Positions 1 through 12,322 of a DNA stretch of 64,000 nt are shown here, piece by piece (positions within the stretch are counted from its first letter, which is position 1; each line of letters opens with the position of its first letter). Position numbers and translations under genes: made by a program. A model generated the notes under the pieces. The model was not told the origin of the DNA. It worked only from the letters and a program-made list of their open reading frames with translations, and did not search any database. The DNA is from Bacillus mojavensis RO-H-1 = KCTC 3706. GTDB taxonomy: Bacteria > Bacillota > Bacilli > Bacillales > Bacillaceae. The DNA is taken from contig NZ_JH600284.1 in the NCBI RefSeq assembly GCF_000245335.1, forward strand, positions 124,001 through 188,000, written 5' to 3'.

Positions 1-292
1 TGCTTGTTTGATTTGAAAAAGCAACTTATTTTTCCAGTAAAGGAGCTTGAAGTCATAAGAGGAAGAGGGAATTTCGATTCAATAAAAGCGTTTTCAATTT
101 AAAAAGGCTTAATTTTACCCGTAAAATACAATAATAAAGGAGGATTACAGAGTATTTAGAAGCATAAATAAGATCTTGAGGTCACAGGGATGTTTATCAT
201 GAAATGGTACAGAATAAAAGAGAATATGCGGTTTGTGTGTGTTGTTACATAAGTGTTACGGTAATAAAGATTGCTTAATATGGAGGGAAAAT
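1..292 (+). promoter_or_regulatory. Upstream region of the opuA operon
   Basis: AT-rich gene-free stretch before opuAA. I see no open reading frame with a good ribosome site. In B. subtilis the opuA operon is induced by high osmolarity from promoters in this interval, but I could not place the hexamers with confidence. A TAAAAT hexamer at 122-127 follows a TTTAAA-like element at 98-103. The opuAA ribosome site GGAGGG lies at 282-287, just before the ATG at 293. Confidence 0.4.
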
Positions 293-1549
293 ATGAGTGT
301 AGATGAGAAACCGATTAAGATAAAAGTCGAGAAAGTCTCTAAGATTTTTGGGAAACAAACCAAGAAAGCAGTTCAAATGCTTGCCGACGGAAAAAATAAA
401 AAAGAGATCCTGAAAGCAACCGGATCAACCGTTGGGGTTAACCAAGCAGATTTTGATGTATATGATGGTGAGATATTTGTCATCATGGGTCTATCAGGGA
501 GCGGTAAATCAACTTTAGTACGGCTGTTAAACCGGCTTATTGAACCGACTGCCGGAAACATTTACATTGATGGTGACATGATAACAAATATGTCTAAAGA
601 CCAGCTCCGGGAAGTCCGCCGGAAAAAAATCAGTATGGTCTTCCAAAAGTTCGCTTTGTTCCCGCACAGAACGATACTTGAAAACACAGAATACGGACTG
701 GAGCTTCAAGGTGTAGACAAACAGGAGCGCCAGCAAAAAGCGCTTGAGTCGCTTAAACTTGTCGGACTTGAAGGATTTGAACACCAATACCCTGACCAGC
801 TTTCGGGCGGGATGCAGCAGCGTGTCGGCCTTGCCCGCGCTTTGACGAATAATCCGGACATCCTTCTGATGGATGAAGCGTTTAGTGCGCTTGATCCATT
901 AATCCGTAAAGACATGCAGGATGAGCTTTTGGATCTGCATGATAATGTCGGAAAAACGATTATTTTTATTACGCACGACCTGGATGAAGCGCTTCGCATC
1001 GGCGACAGAATCGCGCTGATGAAGGACGGAAACATCGTTCAAATCGGCACGCCGGAAGAAATCCTCATGAATCCATCCAACGAATATGTTGAGAAATTCG
1101 TTGAGGACGTTGATTTGTCTAAAGTATTAACTGCCGGCCACATTATGAAGCGCGCTGAAACGGTGCGGATTGATAAAGGGCCGCGCGTTGCATTAACACT
1201 GATGAAAAACCTAGGGATTTCATCTATTTATGCAGTCGATAAACAAAAACAATTGTTAGGTGTCATTTATGCGGCTGATGCGAAAAAAGCAGCCGAGTCT
1301 GATTTATCCCTTCAGGATATCTTGAATAAGGAATTTACGACTGTACCAGAGAATACGTATCTGACTGAGATTTTTGACGTTGTTTCTGACGCGAATATTC
1401 CAATTGCGGTTGTAGATGAAAAGCAAAGAATGAAAGGGATTGTCGTAAGAGGCGCGCTGATTGGCGCACTTGCGGGCAATAACGATTATATCAATGTTGA
1501 AGGCACTGCTGAGCAAACACAAGATCCTTCTGTACGGGAGGTGAAGTAA
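293..1549 (+). CDS. opuAA: Glycine betaine ABC transporter, ATP-binding subunit
   Basis: ATPase of the OpuA osmoprotectant importer, which accumulates glycine betaine at high osmolarity; it acts on the cytoplasmic face with OpuAB. The protein has 418 residues. The Walker A motif GLSGSGKST starts near residue 66, the ABC signature LSGGMQQR near 170, and Walker B ILLMDEAF near 190. A C-terminal pair of CBS domains (about 280-400) is typical of OpuA/ProV ATPases and senses ionic strength in relatives. The ATG at 293 is chosen over an in-frame upstream start because GGAGGG sits 5 bases before it and the length matches the family. It is the first gene of opuAA-opuAB-opuAC, with opuAB starting one base after its stop. 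Confidence 0.96.
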   Translation: MSVDEKPIKIKVEKVSKIFGKQTKKAVQMLADGKNKKEILKATGSTVGVNQADFDVYDGEIFVIMGLSGSGKSTLVRLLNRLIEPTAGNIYIDGDMITNMSKDQLREVRRKKISMVFQKFALFPHRTILENTEYGLELQGVDKQERQQKALESLKLVGLEGFEHQYPDQLSGGMQQRVGLARALTNNPDILLMDEAFSALDPLIRKDMQDELLDLHDNVGKTIIFITHDLDEALRIGDRIALMKDGNIVQIGTPEEILMNPSNEYVEKFVEDVDLSKVLTAGHIMKRAETVRIDKGPRVALTLMKNLGISSIYAVDKQKQLLGVIYAADAKKAAESDLSLQDILNKEFTTVPENTYLTEIFDVVSDANIPIAVVDEKQRMKGIVVRGALIGALAGNNDYINVEGTAEQTQDPSVREVK

Positions 1550-1550
1550 A

Positions 1551-3280
<1,730 letters not shown>

Positions 3281-3286
3281 TGAAGA

Positions 3287-3316
3287 AAGCAGCCTGTTCG
3301 CAGGCTGCTTTTTTGA
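3287..3316. terminator. Bidirectional terminator between opuAC and amhX
   Basis: A 10-bp perfect stem (AAGCAGCCTG / CAGGCTGCTT) with a TTCG tetraloop is followed by a T-run. An A-rich 5' side lets it also serve the convergent amhX. Confidence 0.9.
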
Positions 3317-3317
3317 T

Positions 3318-4469
3318 TTAAGAAGCATTGGCTGATGCGAGTGTATCGGCTTTTTGGAACGTTTTTAACACAGCGTTTGCTAAAATGTGAATCCCGGTAA
3401 ACATCGCGTTTCTGTCAAAGGTCATATGCGGGTGATGGAGTCCTGGCTGAAGTCCGCAGCCGAGGCCAAGCATGGTCGTTTTAAGGTTCGGCACTTTCAC
3501 GGCATAAAAATGAAAGTCTTCACCGCCGGTTGTCACAAGCGGTTCATCGAGCTGATCAGCTCCGATAACGTCTGTGATCGCTTCAGCCATAATGCCTTCA
3601 GCTTCTTTATTTTGCGTTGCCGCCGGAAGGCTGTGTTCCTTGTGAAGTTCAATTGTCGCATCGAATGCCGCGGCAGCCGCTTCGCAGGCTCTTTCTATTT
3701 CGGTGATCAGCGTCTCCATGGCTTCATTTGTTTGCGCCCGCAGGTCAAGGCTGAAGGTCGCTTTTCCGGGAATGATGTTGGAGCTGTCGCCGCCGGCTTG
3801 AAGCTTTGTCATTTTGACTGTGTGCGGAATTTTCGGATCGATGTGAATCAGTCCCAGCTTATGGACGAGGAATGCCGCGATTTCGATGCTGTTTTTGCCA
3901 AGGTGCGGCCGTGCGCCATGAGCTTCCTCTCCGATGATTGTGCCTTCGATGTGCTGGCTTGACCCGTGCAGAATGGATGGGGCGCAGCGTCCGTTTTGGG
4001 TTTCCTGAATTGGACGGACGTGGACGCCATACAAATAGTCGACGTCATCAAGCACGCCTTCTTCTATCATTTTTAGAGCGCCGCCGCCTTTTTCTTCTGC
4101 GGGCTGAAAGATAAAACGGATCGTTCCGCTCGGAAGCTGCGGCTGTTTTTTCAGCAGCATTAACGTACCTAAAGCCATTGTCATATGCGAATCATGTCCG
4201 CAGGAATGATTGGCGCGAAATGTGCCGTTGACCTCCTGCCATAATGCATCAATGTCAGCACGGACAGCTACAACAGGCGAACCCGAACCCATTTCACCGA
4301 CAACTCCGGTGCAATCTGAAAACGTGCGCGTGCGGCACCCTGCATCTTCGAGTTTTTGTTTAAGAAATGCAGTTGTCTCATATTCTTTCCAGCTGACTTC
4401 TGGATTGGCGTGAAGATGTTCAAAGATGTCCATTACGGTTTGTTTCATTTCTTCTGAGAGTTTTTGCAT
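3318..4469 (-). CDS. amhX: Amidohydrolase, M20 peptidase family
   Basis: Predicted metal-dependent amidohydrolase of the M20D (aminoacylase / indole-acetyl-amino-acid hydrolase-like) family; the 168 protein was named for amidohydrolase activity and the physiological substrate is unclear. The protein has 383 residues. Metal-binding motifs are visible: HSCGHDSH (residues 88-95), the AEEKGGG glutamates near 140, and a late His in LHHPHM. The dimerisation domain lies in the middle. The start at 4469 is preferred over an in-frame ATG 23 codons upstream because an AAGGAGG ribosome site (complement of about 4481-4487) sits just before it. It is transcribed divergently from ycgA. Confidence 0.9.
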   Translation of the reverse strand: MQKLSEEMKQTVMDIFEHLHANPEVSWKEYETTAFLKQKLEDAGCRTRTFSDCTGVVGEMGSGSPVVAVRADIDALWQEVNGTFRANHSCGHDSHMTMALGTLMLLKKQPQLPSGTIRFIFQPAEEKGGGALKMIEEGVLDDVDYLYGVHVRPIQETQNGRCAPSILHGSSQHIEGTIIGEEAHGARPHLGKNSIEIAAFLVHKLGLIHIDPKIPHTVKMTKLQAGGDSSNIIPGKATFSLDLRAQTNEAMETLITEIERACEAAAAAFDATIELHKEHSLPAATQNKEAEGIMAEAITDVIGADQLDEPLVTTGGEDFHFYAVKVPNLKTTMLGLGCGLQPGLHHPHMTFDRNAMFTGIHILANAVLKTFQKADTLASANAS

Positions 4470-4502
4470 GGGAGAAAAACCTCCTTCTTTCTTTTTTTTA
4501 TA

Positions 4503-4531
4503 TTGAAACAGGTAGATAGGCTGTTTATAAT
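4503..4531 (+). promoter_or_regulatory. SigA-type promoter of ycgA
   Basis: TTGAAA at 4503-4508 and TATAAT at 4526-4531 are separated by exactly 17 bases. This is a near-consensus vegetative promoter pointing at ycgA. Confidence 0.75.
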
Positions 4532-4595
4532 ATAGCACATATTTATATTTTTCAGAATAATAGGTATTTTCTAAAAAGAGGGGATGGATCGAAAT

Positions 4596-6029
4596 ATGAG
4601 TGTGCCAGCAGCCGAAACACAGCCGAAGAAAAAACGTACCGCCTTTAACATGCCTGACGCCTATGTCCTCTTATTTATCATCGCTTTCATGTGCGCCGTT
4701 GCTTCGTATATTGTGCCGGCGGGAGAATTTGACCGTGTGACGAAGGGAGAGGTTACCACTGCGGTGCCGGGAAGCTACCATTCAATTGAACAGTCTCCGG
4801 TCAGCCTGATCAGCTTTTTCACTTCTCTTCAGGATGGGATGGTCGGCTCAGCCCCTATTATTTTTCTGATTTTATTCACAGGCGGCACGATCGCTATTTT
4901 AGAAAAAACAGGTGCCATCAACGGACTGATTTACAATGTCATCAGCAAGTTCCGCACAAAGCAATTATTATTTATTTGTATTGTCGGTGCGTTGTTTTCT
5001 GTTCTTGGAACGACCGGAATTGTCGTGAACTCAGTGATCGGATTTATCCCCATCGGCCTTATTGTCGCACGCTCCTTAAAATGGGACGCGGTCGCGGGTG
5101 CAGCTGTTATTTATATAGGCTGCTATGCCGGGTTTAACTCTACCGTTTTATCACCGTCCCCGCTTGGCTTATCGCAATCGATTGCGGAGCTGCCTCTGTT
5201 TTCGGGGATCGGCCTTCGTGTGGTCATATACATATGCTTTTTGCTGTCTTCTATCATTTATATCTATTGGTATACAAGAAAATTAAAGAAATCAAAGGAT
5301 GCCAGCGTGCTAGGCACAAACTGGTTCCCGGCGGCAGGATTGAGCGATGCGAATCAAGAAGAAGATAAGTCTGTCCCCTTTACCGTTCGTCATAAGCTGA
5401 TTTTGGGAGTCGCGGGTTTGTCACTGATGGGATTTTTGTACGGCGCATTGAAGCTTGGCTGGTCAGATTCCCAAATGGCTGCGACATTTATTTTTATTTC
5501 GGTCCTTGCCGGATTCATTGGAGGACTTGCGGCAAATGATATTGCCAAAACCTTTATTACCGGCTGTCAGAGTCTTGTATACGGTGCGCTGATTGTCGGG
5601 ATGGCGCGGAGCATTTCTGTCATTCTTGAAAATGGAAAGCTGCTGGATACAGTCGTCAATGCTTTGGCTTCCGTTTTGGACGGATTCAGTCCGATGGCCG
5701 GCGCAATCGGCATGTATATCGCCAGTGCTTTGCTTCATTTTCTCATCTCTTCAGGATCGGGCGAAGCGGTTGTGTTCATTCCGATTTTGGCGCCGCTCGC
5801 TGATTTGATGGGAATCACGAGACAGGTCGCGGTGGAAGCGGTTATGCTTGGAGAAGGGGTTGTCAACTGTGTGAACCCGACGTCCGGCGTTTTGATGGCA
5901 GTGCTTGCCGCCAGCGGAATTCCGTACGTCAAGTGGCTTCGGTTTATGCTGCCGCTCGCTCTAATTTGGTTCTTAATCGGGCTTGTGTTTATTTGTATCG
6001 GTGTCTTGATCAATTGGGGGCCGTATTAA
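4596..6029 (+). CDS. ycgA: YfcC/DcuC-type integral membrane transporter
   Basis: Polytopic membrane protein of about 477 residues with roughly 12 hydrophobic segments. It resembles the YfcC family (related to C4-dicarboxylate and arginine/ornithine antiporters of the DcuC clan); glycine- and serine-rich re-entrant-like motifs occur near the C-terminus ([20 protein letters not shown] and [12 protein letters not shown]). The substrate is unknown. The ATG at 4596 is preferred because GAGGGGATGG at 4578-4587 is well spaced for it; an ATG at 4584 sits inside that ribosome site. Adjacency to the divergently transcribed amidohydrolase amhX suggests uptake of an amidated or amino-acid substrate, which is inference only. 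Confidence 0.85.
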   Translation: MSVPAAETQPKKKRTAFNMPDAYVLLFIIAFMCAVASYIVPAGEFDRVTKGEVTTAVPGSYHSIEQSPVSLISFFTSLQDGMVGSAPIIFLILFTGGTIAILEKTGAINGLIYNVISKFRTKQLLFICIVGALFSVLGTTGIVVNSVIGFIPIGLIVARSLKWDAVAGAAVIYIGCYAGFNSTVLSPSPLGLSQSIAELPLFSGIGLRVVIYICFLLSSIIYIYWYTRKLKKSKDASVLGTNWFPAAGLSDANQEEDKSVPFTVRHKLILGVAGLSLMGFLYGALKLGWSDSQMAATFIFISVLAGFIGGLAANDIAKTFITGCQSLVYGALIVGMARSISVILENGKLLDTVVNALASVLDGFSPMAGAIGMYIASALLHFLISSGSGEAVVFIPILAPLADLMGITRQVAVEAVMLGEGVVNCVNPTSGVLMAVLAASGIPYVKWLRFMLPLALIWFLIGLVFICIGVLINWGPY

Positions 6030-6037
6030 ACATTGCT

Positions 6038-6064
6038 GCCCGCCGGCTTGTACGGCGGGCTTTT
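6038..6064 (+). terminator. Terminator after ycgA
   Basis: An 8-bp GC-rich stem GCCCGCCG / CGGCGGGC with a 7-base loop is followed by TTTT. Confidence 0.85.
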
Positions 6065-6144
6065 CATTTATTCGTTGCAGAAGCGCAGGCTGTTATTGTA
6101 ACATGTAAGCCATAAGCCATTCGTAAAAGTGCGGGAGGAAGGTC

Positions 6145-6636
6145 ATGAATAATCTGCATAACAGACTTTCAGGCGTGAATGGGAAAAATAAGAGAGTAAA
6201 AGAAAAAGAACAAAAAATCTGGTCGGAGATCGGCATGTTAGCCGGGGCGATTGCGCTGCTGGATGTGATCATCCGCGGCATTATGTTTGAATTTCCGTTT
6301 AAAGAATGGGTCGCGAGCCTTGTGTTTTTGTTCATTATCATCTTATATTACTGCATCAGGGCATCTGCTTCTGGAATGCTGATGCCGAGAATAGACACCG
6401 AGAAAGAACTGCATAAACGGGTGAAGCAGCAGTTCATAGAATCAATAGCTGTCGCCTTTGCGGTAGTGGTGCTTACGATGTATGACAGGGGGATTCCCCA
6501 TACATTCTTCGCTTGGCTGAAAATGTTTCTCTTATTTATCGTCTGCGGCGGCGTTCTGTTTCTGCTACGATTCGGGATCGTGAAGCTGTCTTACAGAAGA
6601 TCGGTAAAAAAGGAGTCTAAGAAGAAATCATCATAG
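6145..6636 (+). CDS. ycgB: Small membrane protein of unknown function
   Basis: A 163-residue protein with a basic N-terminal tail, four probable membrane helices (about residues 30-50, 58-74, 95-111 and 121-140) and a very basic C-terminus (RRSVKKESKKKSS). The ribosome site GGGAGGAAGG ends a few bases before the ATG. It corresponds in position to ycgB of 168. No catalytic motif is recognisable, and I assign no function. Its stop codon lies inside the terminator hairpin that follows. In 168 the next gene is amyE; here it is ldh. Confidence 0.8.
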   Translation: MNNLHNRLSGVNGKNKRVKEKEQKIWSEIGMLAGAIALLDVIIRGIMFEFPFKEWVASLVFLFIIILYYCIRASASGMLMPRIDTEKELHKRVKQQFIESIAVAFAVVVLTMYDRGIPHTFFAWLKMFLLFIVCGGVLFLLRFGIVKLSYRRSVKKESKKKSS

Positions 6637-6653
6637 AGGATGGTTTCTTTTTT
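6622..6653 (+). terminator. Terminator overlapping the end of ycgB
   Basis: Stem AGAAATCATC / GATGGTTTCT (one G-U pair) with loop ATAGAG is followed by a T-run. The stop codon of ycgB lies in the hairpin. Confidence 0.75.
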
Positions 6654-6689
6654 GTTCATAAATCAGACAAATCTTTTCTCTTGCAAAAG

Positions 6690-6732
6690 TTTGTGAAATG
6701 TTGCACAATATAAATGTGAAATACTTCACAAA
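6690..6732. promoter_or_regulatory. Tandem Rex operators in the ldh promoter
   Basis: Two inverted repeats match the Rex box (TTGTGAAATnnTTTCACAA type): TTGTG-N8-CACAA at 6691-6708 and TGTGAA-N4-TTCACA at 6715-6730. In B. subtilis Rex represses ldh-lctP and is released when the NADH/NAD ratio rises under oxygen limitation. The boxes overlap the likely -35/-10 area (TTGCAA at 6681-6686 upstream). Confidence 0.85.
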
Positions 6733-6767
6733 CAGTCATCGAAGAAAAACATACCCTGGAAGGATGA

Positions 6768-7736
<969 letters not shown>

Positions 7737-7767
7737 TCGCAACTATAGAGTAAAGGGCTGATTGTCA

Positions 7768-9393
7768 ATGTGGGAGCAGTTGTATGATCCGTTTGGAAAC
7801 GAGTATGTGAGCGCACTTGTGGCGCTCACTCCGATTCTCTTTTTTCTCTTAGCTTTAACCGTTTTTAAGATGAAAGGCATTCTTGCAGCATTTCTTACCC
7901 TAGCCGTCAGCTTTTTGGTTGCCGTTTTGGCATTTCATATGCCGGTTGAAAAAGCTGTTTCTTCTGTTTTATTAGGCATCGGAAGCGGTTTATGGCCGAT
8001 CGGCTACATCGTCCTGATGGCAGTGTGGCTCTATAAAATCGCTGTGAAAACCGGGAAGTTTACCATTATTCGTTCCAGCATTGCCGGCATTTCGCCTGAC
8101 CAAAGATTACAGCTATTATTAATCGGTTTTTGTTTTAACGCATTTTTGGAAGGTGCGGCCGGCTTTGGTGTTCCGATTGCAATCAGTGCGGCGCTGCTCG
8201 TCGAACTTGGCTTTAAACCGTTAAAGGCGGCTGCGCTCTGCTTAATTGCGAACGCTGCCTCTGGAGCCTTCGGCGCGATCGGGATACCGGTGATTACAGG
8301 CGCGCAAATTGGAAACTTGTCTGCTCTTGAATTGTCACGGGCATTGATCTGGACACTGCCGATCATTACATTTCTGATTCCGTTTTTACTCGTGTTCATA
8401 TTAGACCGGATGAAGGGAATCAAACAAACCTGGCCTGCCTTGCTGGTTGTCAGCGGACTGTATACAGCGGTTCAGACGCTGACAATGGCTGTGCTCGGAC
8501 CGGAATTAGCTAACATTTTGGCGGCGCTGTTCAGTATGGGCGGGCTTGCGCTCTTCCTGCGCAAGTGGCAGCCGAAACAGATTTACCGTGAGCAGGGAGC
8601 CGAAGAAGCCGGTGAGAAAAAAAGATACAGCGCGGCAGACATTGCCAAGGCATGGTCACCTTTCTACATTTTAACCGCGGCGATTACCATCTGGAGCCTT
8701 CCTGCCTTCAAAGCGCTTTTCCAAGAAGGCGGACTGTTGTATCAAACAACGCTTCTTTTGAAAATGCCTTTTCTGCATCAGCAAATTATGAAGATGCTGC
8801 CAATTGTACCATCTGCCATGCCGTTAGATGCAGTCTTTAAAGTCGATCTGCTGTCAGCGACCGGTACAGCGATTTTAGCGGCGGTCATTGTTACGGGACT
8901 GTTCAGCAAAAATTTCTCTTATCGGGATGGTTTCAGTTGCTTGAAGGAGACGGGGAAGGAACTGTGGATGCCGATTGTCACGATCTGCTTTGTGATGGCG
9001 TTTGCCAATCTGGCCAACTTCGCGGGGCTTAGCTCTTCCATCGGGCTGGCACTGGCGAAAACAGGCGATTTGTTCCCGTTTGTCAGTCCTGTTCTCGGCT
9101 GGATCGGCGTGTTCATCACTGGCTCAGTTGTCAGCAATAATGCGCTGTTCGGTCACCTGCAGGTCGTCACCGGTGCGCAGATCGGGGCCGGTTCTGATTT
9201 GCTGTTAGCCGCAAATACGGCGGGCGGGGTAATGGCGAAGCTCGTTTCTCCGCAATCTATCGCCATTGCCGCTGCCGCGGTCGGCCAGACAGGGAAGGAA
9301 TCAAAGCTGTTTAAACGGACAGTAGCGTACAGCCTGATTTTGCTATTGATCATCTGCATATGGACATTTATTCTAGCAAGATTAGGTGTTTAA
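7768..9393 (+). CDS. lctP: L-lactate permease
   Basis: Lactate:proton symporter family (LctP/LldP) membrane protein of 541 residues with 12 or more helices; in the ldh operon it exports fermentation lactate. Family hallmarks include [30 protein letters not shown], and the C-terminal [20 protein letters not shown]. The ATG at 7768 gives the family length and follows TAAAGGG at 7751-7757; an in-frame TTG lies two codons upstream at 7762. It ends in a strong hairpin shared with the convergent mdr. Confidence 0.96.
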   Translation: MWEQLYDPFGNEYVSALVALTPILFFLLALTVFKMKGILAAFLTLAVSFLVAVLAFHMPVEKAVSSVLLGIGSGLWPIGYIVLMAVWLYKIAVKTGKFTIIRSSIAGISPDQRLQLLLIGFCFNAFLEGAAGFGVPIAISAALLVELGFKPLKAAALCLIANAASGAFGAIGIPVITGAQIGNLSALELSRALIWTLPIITFLIPFLLVFILDRMKGIKQTWPALLVVSGLYTAVQTLTMAVLGPELANILAALFSMGGLALFLRKWQPKQIYREQGAEEAGEKKRYSAADIAKAWSPFYILTAAITIWSLPAFKALFQEGGLLYQTTLLLKMPFLHQQIMKMLPIVPSAMPLDAVFKVDLLSATGTAILAAVIVTGLFSKNFSYRDGFSCLKETGKELWMPIVTICFVMAFANLANFAGLSSSIGLALAKTGDLFPFVSPVLGWIGVFITGSVVSNNALFGHLQVVTGAQIGAGSDLLLAANTAGGVMAKLVSPQSIAIAAAAVGQTGKESKLFKRTVAYSLILLLIICIWTFILARLGV

Positions 9394-9395
9394 TA

Positions 9396-9430
9396 GAAAA
9401 AAGCAGTACACCCAGGGTGTACTGCTTTTT
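9396..9430. terminator. Bidirectional terminator between lctP and mdr
   Basis: A long near-perfect hairpin (AAAAGCAGTACACCC / GGGTGTACTGCTTTT) has an A-run on one side and a T-run on the other, so it can end both convergent transcripts. Confidence 0.9.
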
Positions 9431-9432
9431 CA

Positions 9433-10971
9433 TTAATTTGCTTTCTTCGTCATTTCCTCAGTTGTTTTGACTCTTGTTTTTCCCATAAACAAAACGGTAA
9501 TCGCCGCGAGAACAATTGGAATCAAAGCAAGTAAAAAGACATATGTGATGCTTGAGGACATGGCGTCGATGATCCGGTTCAGAATCGCAGCAGGGATCTG
9601 TGATCGTGTGCCGGCTTGGAAAATCGCTTGCGGATCACCGATATTCTGTGGCGCGCCTGAGCCGGCGGAGCCTTTCATCCCGCTGAAGGCATCGCTTAGC
9701 TGATTTGTGAACACGTTTGTCTGAACCGTGCCGAAAATCGTGACACCGAGCGTCATGCCGAATGATCGTAAAAATGAATTGGTGGAGTTGGCCGTTCCCC
9801 GAAAACGAGGTTCTAAATCATTCATGGATGCTGCTGGGAGCAGCGAGAAGTTAAAGCCTACGCCGAAGCCTGAAATCATCATAAAGACAGTCAGCCATAC
9901 GCGCGCTGTGTCCGGCGTCATATTGGAAAGCAGCAGCATACCGATAAAGAAAGCTGTGACGGAAATCAGCATGAGATTGCGGAAGCTTGCCTTCGTTTGG
10001 AAGATTCCGCCGATCATACTTCCGATCACTGATCCGATCATCATCGGTGTCAGAATAAAGCCTGCGCTCGTCGCTGAGCTGCCGTATACTGCCTGTACGA
10101 AAATCGGAATAAACACTGCTAAAATAATGAATGTTCCGCCATAAAGAAAAGCGAGAATCTGTGCTGTGGCAAACAAGCGGTTCTTAAACATCCAGAAGGA
10201 GATAATCGGTTCTTCCGCTTTTCTCTCCACAATAAAAAAGGCAATAAAGAAAACCGCGAAAATGATAAACAGGCCAATGATTTGTATCGAATTCCAGTCG
10301 TATGTTTTGCCGCCGAGCTCAAGTGCGAACATCAGGCACACAATGGATACGACTAAAGTAATCGCGCCGCCCCAATCAATTTTCTGCTTTTTATGCTCCA
10401 GCGATTCTTTGTAATAGCGGATGATGAAAAACAATGACAGTGCGCCGATAGGGACGTTGATGTAAAACACCCAGTGCCAGCTGATAGCGTCTGTGATAAT
10501 AGCGCCTAACAGCGGGCCGAGAACGCTTGATAATCCAAATACAGCGCCGAACATGCCCGACATTTTTCCGCGTTTTTCCGGCGGAAATAAATCAAAGATA
10601 ATCGTGAAGGCAATCGGCAGGAGCGCTCCGCCCCCAATCCCCTGAATGGCCCGGTAGATAATCAGCTGGTTCATGGTTTGTGCGATTCCGCATAATGCCG
10701 ACCCGATTAAGAAAAAGATAAGTCCAAACAGGAAAAAACGTTTTCGGCCGTACATATCGGAAAGCTTGCCGTAAATCGGCATCCCAGCCATGACTGCCAC
10801 CATATAGGATGCAGTCACCCAAGCGAATTTATCAAAGCTTCCAAGATCCGCTACAATGCTGCCCATCGCGGTGGCCACAATTGTATTGTCCATCGCGGAC
10901 ATTAAAATGCCCAGCAAAAGACCGAGAACCACAAATTTAGTGGAAGGATTTTTTGCGGCTGTTGTATCCAT
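9433..10971 (-). CDS. mdr: Multidrug efflux transporter, MFS DHA2 family (Bmr3)
   Basis: Proton-driven multidrug exporter of 512 residues with about 14 membrane helices, as expected for the DHA2 (14-TMS) family. Motif A-like GKLSDMYGRKRFF follows helix 2, and the antiporter motif C region GAVFGLSSVLGPLLGA lies in helix 5. An early MDNTIVATA motif in helix 1 is typical of DHA2. The 168 orthologue Bmr3 confers resistance to puromycin, tosufloxacin and norfloxacin. It is divergent from the MarR-family gene ycgE with a palindromic operator between them. A GAGGAGG-type ribosome site precedes the ATG. Confidence 0.94.
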   Translation of the reverse strand: MDTTAAKNPSTKFVVLGLLLGILMSAMDNTIVATAMGSIVADLGSFDKFAWVTASYMVAVMAGMPIYGKLSDMYGRKRFFLFGLIFFLIGSALCGIAQTMNQLIIYRAIQGIGGGALLPIAFTIIFDLFPPEKRGKMSGMFGAVFGLSSVLGPLLGAIITDAISWHWVFYINVPIGALSLFFIIRYYKESLEHKKQKIDWGGAITLVVSIVCLMFALELGGKTYDWNSIQIIGLFIIFAVFFIAFFIVERKAEEPIISFWMFKNRLFATAQILAFLYGGTFIILAVFIPIFVQAVYGSSATSAGFILTPMMIGSVIGSMIGGIFQTKASFRNLMLISVTAFFIGMLLLSNMTPDTARVWLTVFMMISGFGVGFNFSLLPAASMNDLEPRFRGTANSTNSFLRSFGMTLGVTIFGTVQTNVFTNQLSDAFSGMKGSAGSGAPQNIGDPQAIFQAGTRSQIPAAILNRIIDAMSSSITYVFLLALIPIVLAAITVLFMGKTRVKTTEEMTKKAN

Positions 10972-11035
10972 TTATTCTACCTCCTCTACCTTTTTTAAGT
11001 AAGGTTTGATATCATGATAATAGTTTGATTATTAA

Positions 11036-11056
11036 TTATCTCGATTATCAAGATAA
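11036..11056. promoter_or_regulatory. Probable MarR-type operator between mdr and ycgE
   Basis: A 21-bp near-perfect palindrome has arms TTATCTCGAT and ATCAAGATAA around a central T with a single mismatched pair. It lies 28 bases before the ycgE start in the divergent intergenic region. MarR proteins bind palindromes of this size, so autoregulation and control of mdr are likely (inference). Confidence 0.65.
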
Positions 11057-11083
11057 ATTTGATTTTATAGGGAGGACTGTCAG

Positions 11084-11548
11084 TTGTCAACAAGAAATTC
11101 CAGAAGTGAGTTGGAAAAGGCCGCCATTCAGATTTTTCGGAAATTGGGCACTAGAACCATTCTGTTTCATCAGGCGGCTGCTCAAGCTCTCGGTCTGTTT
11201 CCTACCGATTTGAAATCAGCTGACATATTAAATGAAGCAGGACCAATGACGGCCGGTGAACTGGGGAAAAAAACGGGACTCAGCACCGGTTCCGTTACGG
11301 CGCTTGTTGACCGGCTGGAAAAAGCGGGGTATGTGGCTCGTGAAAGGGACCCGAACGACCGCAGAAGAGTGATTATCGTGCCGCTTACCGCTTCTAAACA
11401 GCATGTGAAGGATTTGTTCCGTTCATTGTCAGAGTCCACGATGGATCTGTGCCGCGAGTATACGGAGGAGGAATTGGAACTGATTTTCGGTTTTATCGGC
11501 AAAGCCTCCGATATTATGGAGGAAGAGCTTGACCGGTTGAAACAATAG
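11084..11548 (+). CDS. ycgE: MarR-family transcriptional regulator
   Basis: A 154-residue winged-helix regulator. The recognition region MTAGELGKKTGLSTGSVTALVDRLEKAGYVAR and the wing RERDPNDRRRVIIVPLT are diagnostic of MarR proteins. It starts with TTG at 11084 after GGGAGGA at 11070-11076. It is divergently transcribed from the multidrug pump mdr and has a strong palindrome in front of it, so it probably represses mdr and itself and responds to drug-like ligands. This regulatory link is inferred from arrangement. Confidence 0.9.
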   Translation: MSTRNSRSELEKAAIQIFRKLGTRTILFHQAAAQALGLFPTDLKSADILNEAGPMTAGELGKKTGLSTGSVTALVDRLEKAGYVARERDPNDRRRVIIVPLTASKQHVKDLFRSLSESTMDLCREYTEEELELIFGFIGKASDIMEEELDRLKQ

Positions 11549-11622
11549 GTGATTTTTGTGCATAGCTTGGCCCGTTCCCGAATAAATTGTACAAGTTGAG
11601 TAAGAGAGGGGAGTACGGGCCG

Positions 11623-12252
11623 GTGAACACTTTTTTGAGTTATATTGTGCTGGGGCTGTCCTTGTCTGCGCCTGTGGGACCTGTCAATGCGGCGCAAATC
11701 GATAAAGGCATTAAAAATGGATTTTGGCATGCGTGGATTTTTGGTTTAGGCGCCATGACTGCTGACGGACTGTATATGATATTCATCTATTTCGGACTGT
11801 CACAGTTTCTGACCGCTCCATTCGTAAAAACGTTTTTGTGGCTCTTCGGCTTTTTTGTACTGACCTATACCGGTATTGAAACGCTGAAGAATATCAGGGA
11901 AGCGATGGATGTACGCAGCTCGAAGGGGAAGCCTTCCTACAGAAAAACATTTGCTTCTGGTTTTCTCATTTCACTGTCCAATCCACTGAGTATCCTGTTT
12001 TGGCTTGGGATTTACGGGAGCATTCTTGCGAAAACGGCTGAGACTTACAATGTGAATCAGCTACTCATTTATAGTTCCGGCATTATGATCGGTATCTTAA
12101 TCTGGGATTTTTGCATGGCCATTGCAGCCAGCACTTTCAGAAACCTTCTTAATGAAAAGCTGTTAAGGGGCTTGACCGCAATCGCGGGCATATCTCTTCT
12201 TGTATTCGGGTTTTACTTCGGTTATCAGGGCATCAAAGAGTTATTGGGCTGA
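11623..12252 (+). CDS. ycgF: LysE-family amino-acid exporter
   Basis: Membrane protein of 209 residues in the LysE/RhtB exporter family. The N-terminal helix contains the family motif GPVNAAQIDKGIKNG, and a central helix has FLISLSNPLSILFWLGIYG. About six helices are visible. Start GTG at 11623 is chosen because GAGAGGGGAG at 11604-11613 precedes it and the length fits the family; an upstream in-frame ATG at 11587 lacks a ribosome site. It sits 74 bases after ycgE and may be cotranscribed. The exported substrate is unknown. Confidence 0.88.
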   Translation: MNTFLSYIVLGLSLSAPVGPVNAAQIDKGIKNGFWHAWIFGLGAMTADGLYMIFIYFGLSQFLTAPFVKTFLWLFGFFVLTYTGIETLKNIREAMDVRSSKGKPSYRKTFASGFLISLSNPLSILFWLGIYGSILAKTAETYNVNQLLIYSSGIMIGILIWDFCMAIAASTFRNLLNEKLLRGLTAIAGISLLVFGFYFGYQGIKELLG

Positions 12253-12322
12253 TTCATGAAAGGACAGTCACCTGCCGCCTTCCATTTTAATATAGTATCC
12301 AGATGATACTGGAGGTGGATCA

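Noticed and set aside
6653..6690. Remnant of amyE between ycgB and ldh
   Set aside because: The few bases available carry no amylase-like codons; the gene appears wholly absent rather than decayed.
9467..10414. Open frames on the strand opposite mdr
   Set aside because: They lack ribosome sites and known motifs; the 14-helix efflux pump on the other strand explains the codon pattern.
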